A stretch of DNA of 64,000 nucleotides. Origin: a virus. The stretch spans positions 31,981 to 95,980 of the IMG/VR virus record IMGVR_UViG_3300021373_002437. One strand, given 5' to 3'. A model generated the notes under the pieces. It worked only from the letters and a program-made list of their open reading frames with translations. It was not told where the DNA came from and searched no databases. Both the position numbers and the translations under genes were made by a program. Positions 39,317-47,365 of the stretch are shown here, in pieces. Numbering within the stretch: position 1 is the first letter of the stretch; the number at the start of each line of letters is the position of its first letter.

Positions 39317-39538
39317 ATGATTATTAGTCTTTCACAGACAGCTAAAATATTGGCTCTCACAGAGGATGAAGTGATGTTCTATGTGCAGAGTAAAAAAATA
39401 ACAGCAGGAACTAATCAGGAAACTCTCACATGGGAATTTGACATGGATGAGATTCTTGGTTTCAAAGAAGTTCTTGATCAAGCCCGTGAAGAAAAGCGTT
39501 TAGAGGAAGAGGCAAAACAAACAGAAGAGGATAACTGA
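39317..39538 (+). CDS. Small helix-turn-helix-like protein
   Basis: A 73-aa protein immediately after the terminator. The N-terminal half (SLSQTAKILALTEDEVMFYV, then QSKKITAG) resembles the excisionase/MerR-type winged helix, in which a first helix is followed by a turn and a recognition helix, then a strand and an EILGFKEVLDQ helix. The C-terminus is acidic and charged. ATG 39317 is chosen because the long frame upstream is a shadow of the 836-aa gene. It could be a DNA-binding regulator or simply a virion assembly protein. Confidence 0.55.
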   Translation: MIISLSQTAKILALTEDEVMFYVQSKKITAGTNQETLTWEFDMDEILGFKEVLDQAREEKRLEEEAKQTEEDN

Positions 39539-39960
39539 TGAAGATTCTTTTTCATTTCGATGAATGGCACAAAGATGTTTGGTCAGGTCGTTATATTGAT
39601 TTAGATACTTGGTTCATCCTCCGTTCTCTTTGGGATGTTGGTGACATGGCATGTGTTAACAACACAAATCTTGATATCCTAACTGGTCGGTCTAATTTTG
39701 AAGTATTTGATACGTTAGATGATTTCATGACTGCTCATTCCGGTGAGCCCATGGTACAGATACAACACGTTTCGAAGACGAACAACTTACTCACAAACCT
39801 ACCCACCCCAACAGCAGACACATGGTATTTGTTTGGCCCTTCTGCTGGCTTTGAAAATATAAACGGTATTGATGTTGTTAGTATTGGACAAAACGGCGTT
39901 GATAGTCACCACGCACCCTACATAGCATCGATTGTAGCACATGAAATTTGGAATAGATAA
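39538..39960 (+). CDS. Unassigned protein, possibly with a small alpha/beta domain
   Basis: A 140-aa protein that begins at the stop of the preceding gene (ATG overlapping TGATG). It contains MKILFHFDEWHKDVWSGRYI and a C-terminal part with WYLFGPSAGFENI and DVVSIGQNGVDSHHAPYIAS. The latter pattern resembles the cofactor knot of SPOUT methyltransferases, but the similarity is weak. I do not assign a function. Flanked by virion genes. Confidence 0.5.
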   Translation: MKILFHFDEWHKDVWSGRYIDLDTWFILRSLWDVGDMACVNNTNLDILTGRSNFEVFDTLDDFMTAHSGEPMVQIQHVSKTNNLLTNLPTPTADTWYLFGPSAGFENINGIDVVSIGQNGVDSHHAPYIASIVAHEIWNR

Positions 39961-41549
39961 TGGCCGTAACAGCGACAGGCACAGGGGTTAGGAACTCGGC
40001 AGATTCCACAACGGGTTGGTCGGCTGGGTCACTGAACACAGAAGGACAGGTTGAAGGCACTGGCTATATTGGTGCCAAGACAGGTTCCGGTATCACTCGT
40101 TATAATCATCTCGGCACCCCAACACTAGACTTTACCCCGTCAACCGGCGCTGAAGCGGGGGAACACGTTGTTATTTGGTGGAACGTACTGACCCCGGCGA
40201 ACATCGACACAGATGCGAACGGCGGTGTCAGGGCTTATGTCGGCAATGATGCGGGAACCAACTTTGAAGAACAGACGATAACGACAGTTGGTTATTCTGG
40301 TGGCTGGCAAGCGGCTGCATTTAATCCCCAAATAAACTCTAATGCTGGTGATTTCTCTGGCGGCACATACGACGATTCTGTTGCTGATGCATTCGGAATT
40401 ACCTATAACATGACAGCCGGTATCATGGGTAACTTCACCAACGCTGGTGTTGACCAGATCACTATTGGTTTTGGTGTTCAGGTAACAGGAACCACCCAAT
40501 CCTTCTCAGACATACTCACAGCCGAATCTACCAACGTGTGGGGTTGGGTGATTGAATTTGAGGGGGTGCTTTACCCACAAGGCAAGATTGAAATTGGTGA
40601 CGGTACTACAACTACCACATTTTCAGACACTGATCAGACGGTTGTTTTTCGTAATCAGCCGGTAGCATCTGACTTCTACGAGATTCTAGTAGATACTGAT
40701 GCGACATGTACCTTTGGGAGTTTGAGTTCTGGTGTTACATCTGGTGGTTGTTTTTTCAACTCTGCAGGAACTGCACAGTATTCTCTTAACGTGGTTGAGG
40801 GCGGTACTGTAGAGGCTGTTTTGAATGCTTACGCGAGCACATTTACAAATTTTCGAATTGCTTCATTAAACCCAAGCACAACATGTCAAGACACAACATT
40901 CTCAGCAGGTGGGCAGATTGCGTTAAACGGAGCAACACTTACCGGGTGTAACGTTCTATCATCTACGGTGGGTGCTGACACTGGTGCGTTGTTGTTGGAT
41001 GACGATGTAGAATTTGCTAACAGCGGCTCTCCACTCGTTCAAGATTGTTTCTTTGGTGACAATGCAGCTAACGCAAATTCCGGTGCCATCGAGATTTCTG
41101 ACATAGGAACATATAACTTCAACAATATTACTTTTTCTGGTAATTCTTTTGATGTTATAAATTCTAGTGGGGGTTTGGTAACAATTAACGTCTCCGGTGG
41201 AGATGTGCCTACCGTAAGAAACTTGACTACTTCAACTACAGATGTAGTGGCAGATTTGACTATTACTGTCACTAACATGAAGGACAATACAGAGGTTAGG
41301 GTTTTCGAAACCAGTACACTGGACAATACTCCCCCGTATGGAACCCCGACAGAGATAGCTGGCATTGAAAACGCCACAGCAGGAACGACAGATGCTAGAA
41401 CTTTTGCGTTTACGATTTCTTCTGGTACGGGAATAACCATCAGAACCTTTAATCAAAACTGGTTAGCTGATGATGTTGCGATAACCCCAACTTCTGATCA
41501 GGAGGTTCAGATCGCACAAAGGGTTGACAGGGTATTTAGTAACCCGTAA
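39960..41549 (+). CDS. Virion structural protein, beta-rich
   Basis: A 529-aa protein, ATG overlapping the upstream stop as TAATG. The N-terminal 200 residues look like a jelly-roll or fibre domain (GWSAGSLNTEGQVEGTGYIG; GEHVVIWWNVLTPANI). Residues about 280-400 have short repeated strands with asparagine and threonine turns resembling a right-handed beta-helix (CNVLSSTVGADTGALLLDDD; FNNITFSGNSFDVINSSGG). No catalytic motif is seen. Probably a decoration or fibre protein of the head or neck. Confidence 0.65.
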   Translation: MAVTATGTGVRNSADSTTGWSAGSLNTEGQVEGTGYIGAKTGSGITRYNHLGTPTLDFTPSTGAEAGEHVVIWWNVLTPANIDTDANGGVRAYVGNDAGTNFEEQTITTVGYSGGWQAAAFNPQINSNAGDFSGGTYDDSVADAFGITYNMTAGIMGNFTNAGVDQITIGFGVQVTGTTQSFSDILTAESTNVWGWVIEFEGVLYPQGKIEIGDGTTTTTFSDTDQTVVFRNQPVASDFYEILVDTDATCTFGSLSSGVTSGGCFFNSAGTAQYSLNVVEGGTVEAVLNAYASTFTNFRIASLNPSTTCQDTTFSAGGQIALNGATLTGCNVLSSTVGADTGALLLDDDVEFANSGSPLVQDCFFGDNAANANSGAIEISDIGTYNFNNITFSGNSFDVINSSGGLVTINVSGGDVPTVRNLTTSTTDVVADLTITVTNMKDNTEVRVFETSTLDNTPPYGTPTEIAGIENATAGTTDARTFAFTISSGTGITIRTFNQNWLADDVAITPTSDQEVQIAQRVDRVFSNP

Positions 41550-41556
41550 AAAAAGT

Positions 41557-41564
41557 TATAAATA
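41557..41564 (+). promoter_or_regulatory. TATAAATA late promoter
   Basis: A perfect late box 36 bases before the ATG at 41601; the ribosome site is TAGGAG. Confidence 0.75.
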
Positions 41565-41600
41565 GTCTATAAGACTTAAATTTATCCTAGGAGAACAAAT

Positions 41601-43706
41601 ATGGCAGGTGAAAGATCGTATGTGCAAATTCCACCTGACAGCACAGGAAAACAAATTTCGCATGACCCTTGGCACCGTCTTGGTTACACTACTAGGATTG
41701 GTAATCACATTTGGCGAATTGGTGAAAAATACACGGTAAATCGATTATCGGGGAGTCCAGCTACTATTACTGTGACTATGTTCACTGGTACGGATGCTGA
41801 TACCGGGCAAATAGGTGTGTTGTTTAATAATGTTGACGAGTATGCCAACGTAGAGTTGGCTAGTGGGGATACTATTCTCTATGATGGTTCTACTGTAGCC
41901 ACATTAACGTTCGACGAAATCATATTTAGTCCCACCACAAAAATTTCTGGTGGAGACAACCCTGAAAATACAGCCAATGTAGACAGAACCGGGTCGATGA
42001 ACATCCGATTCTCAGACGGCAGACCCCAGACGGATGCTTTTGGTAGACTGCGTGTATCTTCTGGTACGACTCTAGGTGATTATGTTTTTGCTAATAATGA
42101 GCTTCCAGAATATTTTTCTACCCTCAAATATGGTAATGCTTCTATCACACATGACGGAGACTTAAGGGCAATGAAACTTGTTTGTCCTTCTGGTACGCCT
42201 GCTTCTGGGGCGGTTAACGAAGGTGCTGCTGGATTCTTCGGTGATATTGATTATGTCGCTCACACAACAGATACATACCATCATTACTTTGCTGGGTTCT
42301 CTACTGAAGCACTGCTTACAGTTGCGCTAAGTGACGCTGGAAAAACTGGTGTTACCCGAGAGTGGGGTTATTTTGACGAAAATAACGGATATGGTTTTCG
42401 TGTAGACGATGACAGCAGTGGTTTAAAGATTTTTATTAGAACTGGTGCTACTGGCTCTGTTACTGAAACTGTTATTGCACAGGCAGATTTTAACAAAGAC
42501 ACTATTTTAGATGGCAGTGGTCTCTCTCAGTTTACCTTAGATTTAACAGACGACAATCTATACTGGATTGACCTTCAGTGGTTGAGTACTGGTCGAATTC
42601 GATTTGGTGTTTACTATCGTGGTGAACGTGTAATCATTCACGAACATTATCATGAAGGAACTTTGAATGATGGTAAGCCACATTCACAGTCAGGATCGTT
42701 GCCAATTTCCTACGTCCAGTATAATGATACCAGTCAATTGGCTGAATCGACTATGGTTGCTTGGTGTTCTTCTGTACACACAGAACATGAAGTGGACTTA
42801 TCTACTGTTGGATTAACACAGATAGAAACACTTTCAAAAACATTTGACCCAACTTCAATCGAAAATGGTCAGACGTATGAACTAATTGGGGTATTCGCAC
42901 CAATAAATGAGAAGCTTGGTTCTAACGGGTCAGTCAATAGAGACATATACATACCAAAATACATTGAGTGTTTAGCTTATCACGCCAATGGTGATGAGGC
43001 TTATGTGGAACTAAAGGCTTACGTGGACCCAATTTTGGGTGGTGGTGAAAATTCATTTGATATTATGGATAGCGAGACATTGGATACTCCATTTTTAGTT
43101 CCGGTTTCTTCTTCACCTTCCGTTGGTTCTAATGTATATAAGCCGACAGATTATGTATTAGCAGATAGACCTAAGCTTTGGAGTACTACTGTTGGGCAAC
43201 ATAAGTTTGCATCTAACCTTAAAGGGTATTCCATACAAGACCTGTCAAATTATTTTAACGACCATCAGCGTGGCGCTTATAAAAATTATGCTAATGATGG
43301 TGGTACTGTGGTTGCACCAGTAACATCGATTACTCCGGGTGCTACAACAACAGTACAGTTTACTTCTGATCATACATTGCGTGAAGGACAACCAATTAAA
43401 TTTAGTGGCATTGTTGGTACAGTAGGAACAGATGGAACTAATGGTCTGAACTGGGGTTCTGTTAGAGACAACCAATACTACCTCAAAATAACTGGAACAG
43501 ATACCGCAGAATTGTATGAGGATATAGAGTTCACAACTGCAGTAGATACTACCGCTCTTTTATATACCAGTGGTGGTGATGCAGAGGGTCCATATGGACC
43601 GGGGGTTTATTTTGCTGTTGTGGTCAAGCCACTGGCACCTAGTGTAACTATTGCGACAGATATAACAGTGAACATAAGTATTGGTTGGAGAGAGATTAAT
43701 CAATAA
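41601..43706 (+). CDS. Virion structural protein
   Basis: A 701-aa protein that starts with ERSYVQIPPDSTGKQISHDP and contains GRPQTDAFGRLRVSSGTTLG (about residue 140) followed by a long beta-rich region (HHYFAGFSTEALLTVALSDA, LYWIDLQWLSTGRIRFGVYY). These segments recur in large structural proteins of marine phages, where they form a fibre or capsid-surface protein. No enzyme motif is visible. Its own late promoter suggests high expression. It overlaps the next gene as TAATG. Confidence 0.7.
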   Translation: MAGERSYVQIPPDSTGKQISHDPWHRLGYTTRIGNHIWRIGEKYTVNRLSGSPATITVTMFTGTDADTGQIGVLFNNVDEYANVELASGDTILYDGSTVATLTFDEIIFSPTTKISGGDNPENTANVDRTGSMNIRFSDGRPQTDAFGRLRVSSGTTLGDYVFANNELPEYFSTLKYGNASITHDGDLRAMKLVCPSGTPASGAVNEGAAGFFGDIDYVAHTTDTYHHYFAGFSTEALLTVALSDAGKTGVTREWGYFDENNGYGFRVDDDSSGLKIFIRTGATGSVTETVIAQADFNKDTILDGSGLSQFTLDLTDDNLYWIDLQWLSTGRIRFGVYYRGERVIIHEHYHEGTLNDGKPHSQSGSLPISYVQYNDTSQLAESTMVAWCSSVHTEHEVDLSTVGLTQIETLSKTFDPTSIENGQTYELIGVFAPINEKLGSNGSVNRDIYIPKYIECLAYHANGDEAYVELKAYVDPILGGGENSFDIMDSETLDTPFLVPVSSSPSVGSNVYKPTDYVLADRPKLWSTTVGQHKFASNLKGYSIQDLSNYFNDHQRGAYKNYANDGGTVVAPVTSITPGATTTVQFTSDHTLREGQPIKFSGIVGTVGTDGTNGLNWGSVRDNQYYLKITGTDTAELYEDIEFTTAVDTTALLYTSGGDAEGPYGPGVYFAVVVKPLAPSVTIATDITVNISIGWREINQ

Positions 43707-44326
43707 TGCATACTTCAACCCACTATGGGTTCTGGAATTATTGGAGTATATACGATACTCCTTCAGACCTGTTTGGTGATCAGAAGGTAACTTTTGATGG
43801 ACCCAATAAACTCGTGCTTGTCAATCAGGGGGTCACGGAATTAAATTTTGAGACTGATGTTTATTCGGCTTGGAAGGAATGGGTAAAAGACCCCTACCAT
43901 TTAAACGCAGGGTACGAAGAGGCACTATCTGCGGTTGGTGGAGACGATCTTCCGGGTGAAAGAAAATTGGGAACTACATTCTTCTTCGAGAACGGTTGGA
44001 GAATGAGGACATGGGAGGGGAACCACGAGTTGATTCTTTCTGGTAACGTGTTTACTCGTGAGGGTGAAGCGATTTTTATACCAACATTAGACCCATGGAC
44101 AATTACAATTAACTTGAATACTTCTACTCTAGTGGAGGTTGTTACTCCAAGCATATCCATCGACCAATCAACTATCGATGGAATTGCAGCAGCTTCTGCA
44201 GATGCTGTGTGGGATGAGCCGGTTGCAGACCATCAAAATGCCGGTTCTACAGGTGAAACTATCAAAGATACAAACGATGAGGTCAAAAATAGACTCAAAC
44301 GTAACGAATATCTTGCTAGGATTTAA
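43706..44326 (+). CDS. Virion-associated protein, unassigned
   Basis: A 206-aa protein coupled to the 701-aa gene. It has a beta-rich first part with WKEWVKDPYHLNAGYEEALS and DLPGERKLGTTFFFENGWRM, then a C-terminal helical hairpin (STIDGIAAASADAVWDEPVA) followed by GETIKDTNDEVKNRLKRNEY. The pattern is typical of phage proteins that sit at the end of a structural operon (often next to fibres). Function unknown. Confidence 0.6.
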   Translation: MHTSTHYGFWNYWSIYDTPSDLFGDQKVTFDGPNKLVLVNQGVTELNFETDVYSAWKEWVKDPYHLNAGYEEALSAVGGDDLPGERKLGTTFFFENGWRMRTWEGNHELILSGNVFTREGEAIFIPTLDPWTITINLNTSTLVEVVTPSISIDQSTIDGIAAASADAVWDEPVADHQNAGSTGETIKDTNDEVKNRLKRNEYLARI

Positions 44327-44332
44327 GAAAAT

Positions 44333-44340
44333 TATAAATA
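44333..44340 (+). promoter_or_regulatory. TATAAATA late promoter for the head-core genes
   Basis: A perfect late box 24 bases before the gp67-like ATG, with AGGAG as the ribosome site. Confidence 0.75.
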
Positions 44341-44364
44341 TATATACAATTTTAGGAGAAAACC

Positions 44365-44619
44365 ATGACCGGACAAGAAGCGATCAGAGATATGATGGAC
44401 AGCATGGCATCAGGTAATGCCAGTGAGGTTCAGGATAAATTCAATGCAATCATGCAAGGTCGAGCCACAGATGCCCTAAGTGATTTCAAACAAGAACTGG
44501 CAACTAGTGTATTTAAAAACCCAGACCTTCAAGCAATGGGTCTCTCGGACGGTGAAGAACATGTCCATGAGATTGACCCAGCAGAAGGTCCACAGCCAGT
44601 AGAAGGTGCACCTGCATGA
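44365..44619 (+). CDS. Prohead core protein, gp67-like
   Basis: An 84-aa acidic protein. The segment EVQDKFNAIMQGRATDALSD followed by FKQELATSVF (residues 19-50) has the spacing of the short core protein (gp67 type) found before gp21 in T4-like phages. T4 gp67 is 80 aa and is shredded by gp21 during head maturation. The stop overlaps the next ATG as ATGA. Confidence 0.65.
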   Translation: MTGQEAIRDMMDSMASGNASEVQDKFNAIMQGRATDALSDFKQELATSVFKNPDLQAMGLSDGEEHVHEIDPAEGPQPVEGAPA

Positions 44620-44822
44620 ATTCATTCAAGGAGTATCTAGCAGAGATTGGTGGCCCAAAGCACTCTCCAGAAGATATTAAACGGCGAGATGCTTTGATGA
44701 AGGGGCAGACGAAGCTACACCAACAACGAAGAGACATGGCTAAGAAAGAAAAACATCCTTATCTTAAAGGATTGCTTGACCCACTTCACAGCGTGAGGAA
44801 AGAAGAAAATGAAAACTCTTAA
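44616..44822 (+). CDS. Candidate internal head protein 1 with capsid-targeting-like N-terminus
   Basis: A 68-aa basic protein. The first eleven residues (MNSFKEYLAEI) resemble the T4 capsid-targeting sequence MKTYQEFIAEA, which packs internal proteins into the prohead and is cut by gp21 after an I/L-x-E site; here LAE is at residues 8-10. The rest is Lys/Arg-rich, as in T4 internal proteins. It lies among gp67, gp21 and gp22. That it is packaged and injected is inference. Confidence 0.55.
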   Translation: MNSFKEYLAEIGGPKHSPEDIKRRDALMKGQTKLHQQRRDMAKKEKHPYLKGLLDPLHSVRKEENENS

Positions 44823-45021
44823 AGAATTTTTGGAAGAAGGAAATAATGTTCGAGACTCTGAGCGCAAAGATTATGGTAAGAGAGAAGAGCGAAAGAAAGA
44901 ATCCAATAAAAAGCGAAGAGAAAATGACAAGAAAGCTGTGAATGAAGAAGAAACAGGAAAATGTGCTGCTTGTGGTTGCAATCCAGAAAGCCCAGAAGAA
45001 GGCTGTGGTTGTACAGAATAA
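44809..45021 (+). CDS. Candidate internal head protein 2, Cys-rich C-terminus
   Basis: A 70-aa protein with a second targeting-like N-terminus (MKTLKEFLEEG; LEE at residues 8-10 could be the gp21 site). The middle is a highly charged helix of Arg, Lys and Glu. The C-terminus contains GKCAACGCNPESPEEGCGC, five cysteines in a small cluster that could bind zinc. It overlaps the preceding gene by 14 bases. Role inferred only from the motif and the head-gene context. Confidence 0.55.
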   Translation: MKTLKEFLEEGNNVRDSERKDYGKREERKKESNKKRRENDKKAVNEEETGKCAACGCNPESPEEGCGCTE

Positions 45022-45039
45022 TAATAACGGAGAAAATAG

Positions 45040-45459
45040 ATGACGGTTTCAGTCGATGAATTAAAGCTAACCCAGTCCGAGGGGGTTTTTGCTGTTAGGG
45101 AAACAGGTACTACTCCTGCAACCGGCACTATTGCGTTGGCAACTACTCTTAAGAAGGCTAGTGAAACACAGTCTTCCCCAACTGCTAACATAAAATCACT
45201 AACTTGGTCTTTGGCAACAGGTGCAACCGCTACCATTACTAGAAACTCCAAGGTTATGTGGACCATGGTTGAATCTGGTCAGGTAGATTTTAATGGTTGG
45301 ACAGACAAAGACGAAAATGCATCAGACATTCTAGTAGACATTGCTGGTGGTGCTGGTACTGTTGTAGTTACAGCACGTAAGGTCGGTGGATATGGACCAC
45401 AGGCTCATCAGAATGCACCACTCGATACACCAGCACTTGGTGGAGGTACGATAGGATAA
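45040..45459 (+). CDS. Probable head-decoration/structural protein
   Basis: A 139-aa beta-rich protein (TVSVDELKLTQSEGVFAVRE; LTWSLATGATATITRNSKVM; VDIAGGAGTVVVTARKVGGY). Similar proteins in marine T4-like phages sit near the head genes. The last 30 residues are Gly/Pro-rich. It lies between the candidate internal proteins and gp21, so an outer-capsid or immunoglobulin-like decoration role is plausible but not shown. Confidence 0.55.
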   Translation: MTVSVDELKLTQSEGVFAVRETGTTPATGTIALATTLKKASETQSSPTANIKSLTWSLATGATATITRNSKVMWTMVESGQVDFNGWTDKDENASDILVDIAGGAGTVVVTARKVGGYGPQAHQNAPLDTPALGGGTIG

Positions 45460-46118
45460 TGAAACTAATAAAAGAACTTAACGAAGACGTTCAGTACATC
45501 ACTGAAGTAAACGAAGAGACTGGTAAGAAAGACCTTTACATTGAGGGTATTTTTCTTCAGGCCAATCTTAAGAATCGCAATGGTCGAGTATACCCCAAAG
45601 CCACCATGCAAAATGAGGTTACCCGCTATGTAAAAGAGCAGGTAGCTACGAGGCGAGCATATGGTGAACTAGGTCATCCTGATGGTCCAAATATTAATCT
45701 GGACCGAGTGTCACACATGATTACTTCTCTTAAAGAAGATGGTGATAACTGGGTTGGTCGTGCCAAAATCCTTGATACACCCATGGGTAATATCGCAGCA
45801 AGCTTCATTAAAGAAGGTGCTGGTCTTGGTGTTAGCTCACGGGGATTAGGTTCTCTCAAGGAAGTCAACGGAATTAATGAAGTTCAGGACGATTTCATGC
45901 TAGCAACTGCTGGCGATATCGTGGCTGACCCTTCCGCACCAGATGCCTACGTAACCGGTATCATGGAAGGTAAAGAATGGGTTTGTGTGAAAGGTATCTG
46001 GGAAGAGATTGATATTGAGAAGACACAAGAATTCATTAATAAGAACAGTGGTAAGAACTTAGCAGAGGCACAAATTGCTGCTTTTGAATCGTTCCTGAAA
46101 AAACTGTCTAAAATCTAA
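45459..46118 (+). CDS. gp21: Prohead core protease gp21
   Basis: A 219-aa protein (T4 gp21 is 212 aa), the serine protease that matures the prohead by cutting scaffold and capsid at I/L-x-E sites. Visible: FLQANLKNRNGRVYPKATMQ, the histidine region AYGELGHPDGPNINLDRVSH, and the serine region EGAGLGVSSRGLGSLKEVNG. The gene has no late box of its own directly ahead and overlaps the upstream stop (TAATG), so it shares the head-core transcript. Confidence 0.95.
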   Translation: MKLIKELNEDVQYITEVNEETGKKDLYIEGIFLQANLKNRNGRVYPKATMQNEVTRYVKEQVATRRAYGELGHPDGPNINLDRVSHMITSLKEDGDNWVGRAKILDTPMGNIAASFIKEGAGLGVSSRGLGSLKEVNGINEVQDDFMLATAGDIVADPSAPDAYVTGIMEGKEWVCVKGIWEEIDIEKTQEFINKNSGKNLAEAQIAAFESFLKKLSKI

Positions 46119-46123
46119 TTTTT

Positions 46124-46131
46124 TATAAATA
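46124..46131 (+). promoter_or_regulatory. TATAAATA late promoter before gp22
   Basis: A perfect late box 39 bases before the gp22 ATG, preceded by a T run; ribosome site AAGGAG. Confidence 0.78.
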
Positions 46132-46170
46132 TAACAGTAATATTAAATATTAACCGAAAGGAGAATAACA

Positions 46171-47301
46171 ATGGGCGTAGAGTCAAAAATCAGAGAGCTA
46201 ATGGAGGGTGCTGCAAATCGCCCTGCCGACAAATCTCAAGGTGACGCTACTAATCCAACACAAGGTGATTCAAACCCTAACCCTGAACAGCAAGACCTAT
46301 CTGGTGCTGACAAGAACGGTGGTTTGACTTCTTCTGTTGGTAAGTCAGCTTCTAGTAAAGAAGATAAGGATAAGACACTCCCTGCTGGTAACGGTGCGAA
46401 AGACCCTAAAGCCAACATGGAAAACAAAGAAGACAGCGAGTCTGTAGTAATGCAGCCCAATTCTAAAGGCAACGTTCATCAGGAAGAAACTGAGTCTGAT
46501 GAAGAAGTTGTAGTTGAAGGCGCTGTTGAAGAAGTTGAGGAAGAAGTTACCGAAGAGACTGAAGTTGTTGAGGATGCTCTTTACGAGGAAGACCTTGCCA
46601 AGCTTTTTGAAGGTGACGAAACCCTAACTGAAGAATTTAAGACTAAGGCTGCTGAAATTTACGAAGCCGTACTTACTTCTCGTGTTGCTTCTGAGGTTGC
46701 AGAAATCGAAGAAGAAATTATTACTCAGGCTAATACTGCTATTCAAGAAGAAGTTGAGAAGATGATTGAGAACATCGACAAGTATCTCGCTTACTGTACT
46801 GAGCAGTGGATGGAAGATAACAAGATCGCCATCGAATCTAGCCTACGCACAGACATTACTGAGTCCTTCATCAAAGACCTACAAAAAGTCTTTACTGAGA
46901 ACTACATTGAAGTTCCAGAAGAAAAGTTCGACGTTATGGAAGAACTGGACTCCCAAGTTAAGAGCCTGCAAGAAGAACTTGATTCCAAGATTGATGAGAA
47001 CATTGAGTTGGCAGAAGAAGCAATCGCTCTTAAGAAAGAAAAGATTCTATCAGTTGTATCTGAAGACTTAGCGGATACTGAAGCAGAGAAATTCTCTACA
47101 TTGGTAGAAGATGTAGCGTACACAAGTGCTGAAGCATATGAGTCAAAGCTGGAAATCATTAAGGAAAATTATTTCCCTAAAGACAAGGCTGCGACTGATA
47201 CAGTACTTGAGGATAATGGTGAAGCAGTTGTACAGAATGAAAATACGAACAAGCGTATGGCTCGTTACTCTGCTGCAATAACTAACTCTACTAAGTTTTA
47301 A
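46171..47301 (+). CDS. gp22: Prohead core scaffold gp22
   Basis: A 376-aa very acidic protein. The first 110 residues are a low-complexity Ser/Asn/Gln-rich region; the rest is predicted helical and coiled (EEEITEETEVV-type acidic tracts; MEELDSQVKSLQEELDSKID). The segment LYEEDLAKLFEGDETLTEEF is the hallmark of gp22 scaffolds. T4 gp22 is 269 aa, so this one carries a longer N-terminal tail. Directly upstream of the capsid gene, as in T4. Confidence 0.93.
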   Translation: MGVESKIRELMEGAANRPADKSQGDATNPTQGDSNPNPEQQDLSGADKNGGLTSSVGKSASSKEDKDKTLPAGNGAKDPKANMENKEDSESVVMQPNSKGNVHQEETESDEEVVVEGAVEEVEEEVTEETEVVEDALYEEDLAKLFEGDETLTEEFKTKAAEIYEAVLTSRVASEVAEIEEEIITQANTAIQEEVEKMIENIDKYLAYCTEQWMEDNKIAIESSLRTDITESFIKDLQKVFTENYIEVPEEKFDVMEELDSQVKSLQEELDSKIDENIELAEEAIALKKEKILSVVSEDLADTEAEKFSTLVEDVAYTSAEAYESKLEIIKENYFPKDKAATDTVLEDNGEAVVQNENTNKRMARYSAAITNSTKF

Positions 47302-47313
47302 AAACCTAATTTT

Positions 47314-47321
47314 TATAAATA
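47314..47321 (+). promoter_or_regulatory. TATAAATA late promoter before gp23
   Basis: A perfect late box 44 bases before the gp23 ATG. The surroundings repeat those before gp22 (CTAATTTTTTATAAATATA versus CTAATTTTTATAAATATAG), suggesting a shared promoter architecture for head genes. Confidence 0.8.
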
Positions 47322-47365
47322 TAGATAGTTGTAATAAAAATAACATAAGATAAGGAGACATTTAA

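Noticed and set aside
38441-39538. Second-frame open reading frames overlapping the 836-aa gene
   Set aside because: Frame-shifted shadows of a repetitive gene; only the last part, starting at ATG 39317 after the terminator, has its own start and lies outside the gene.
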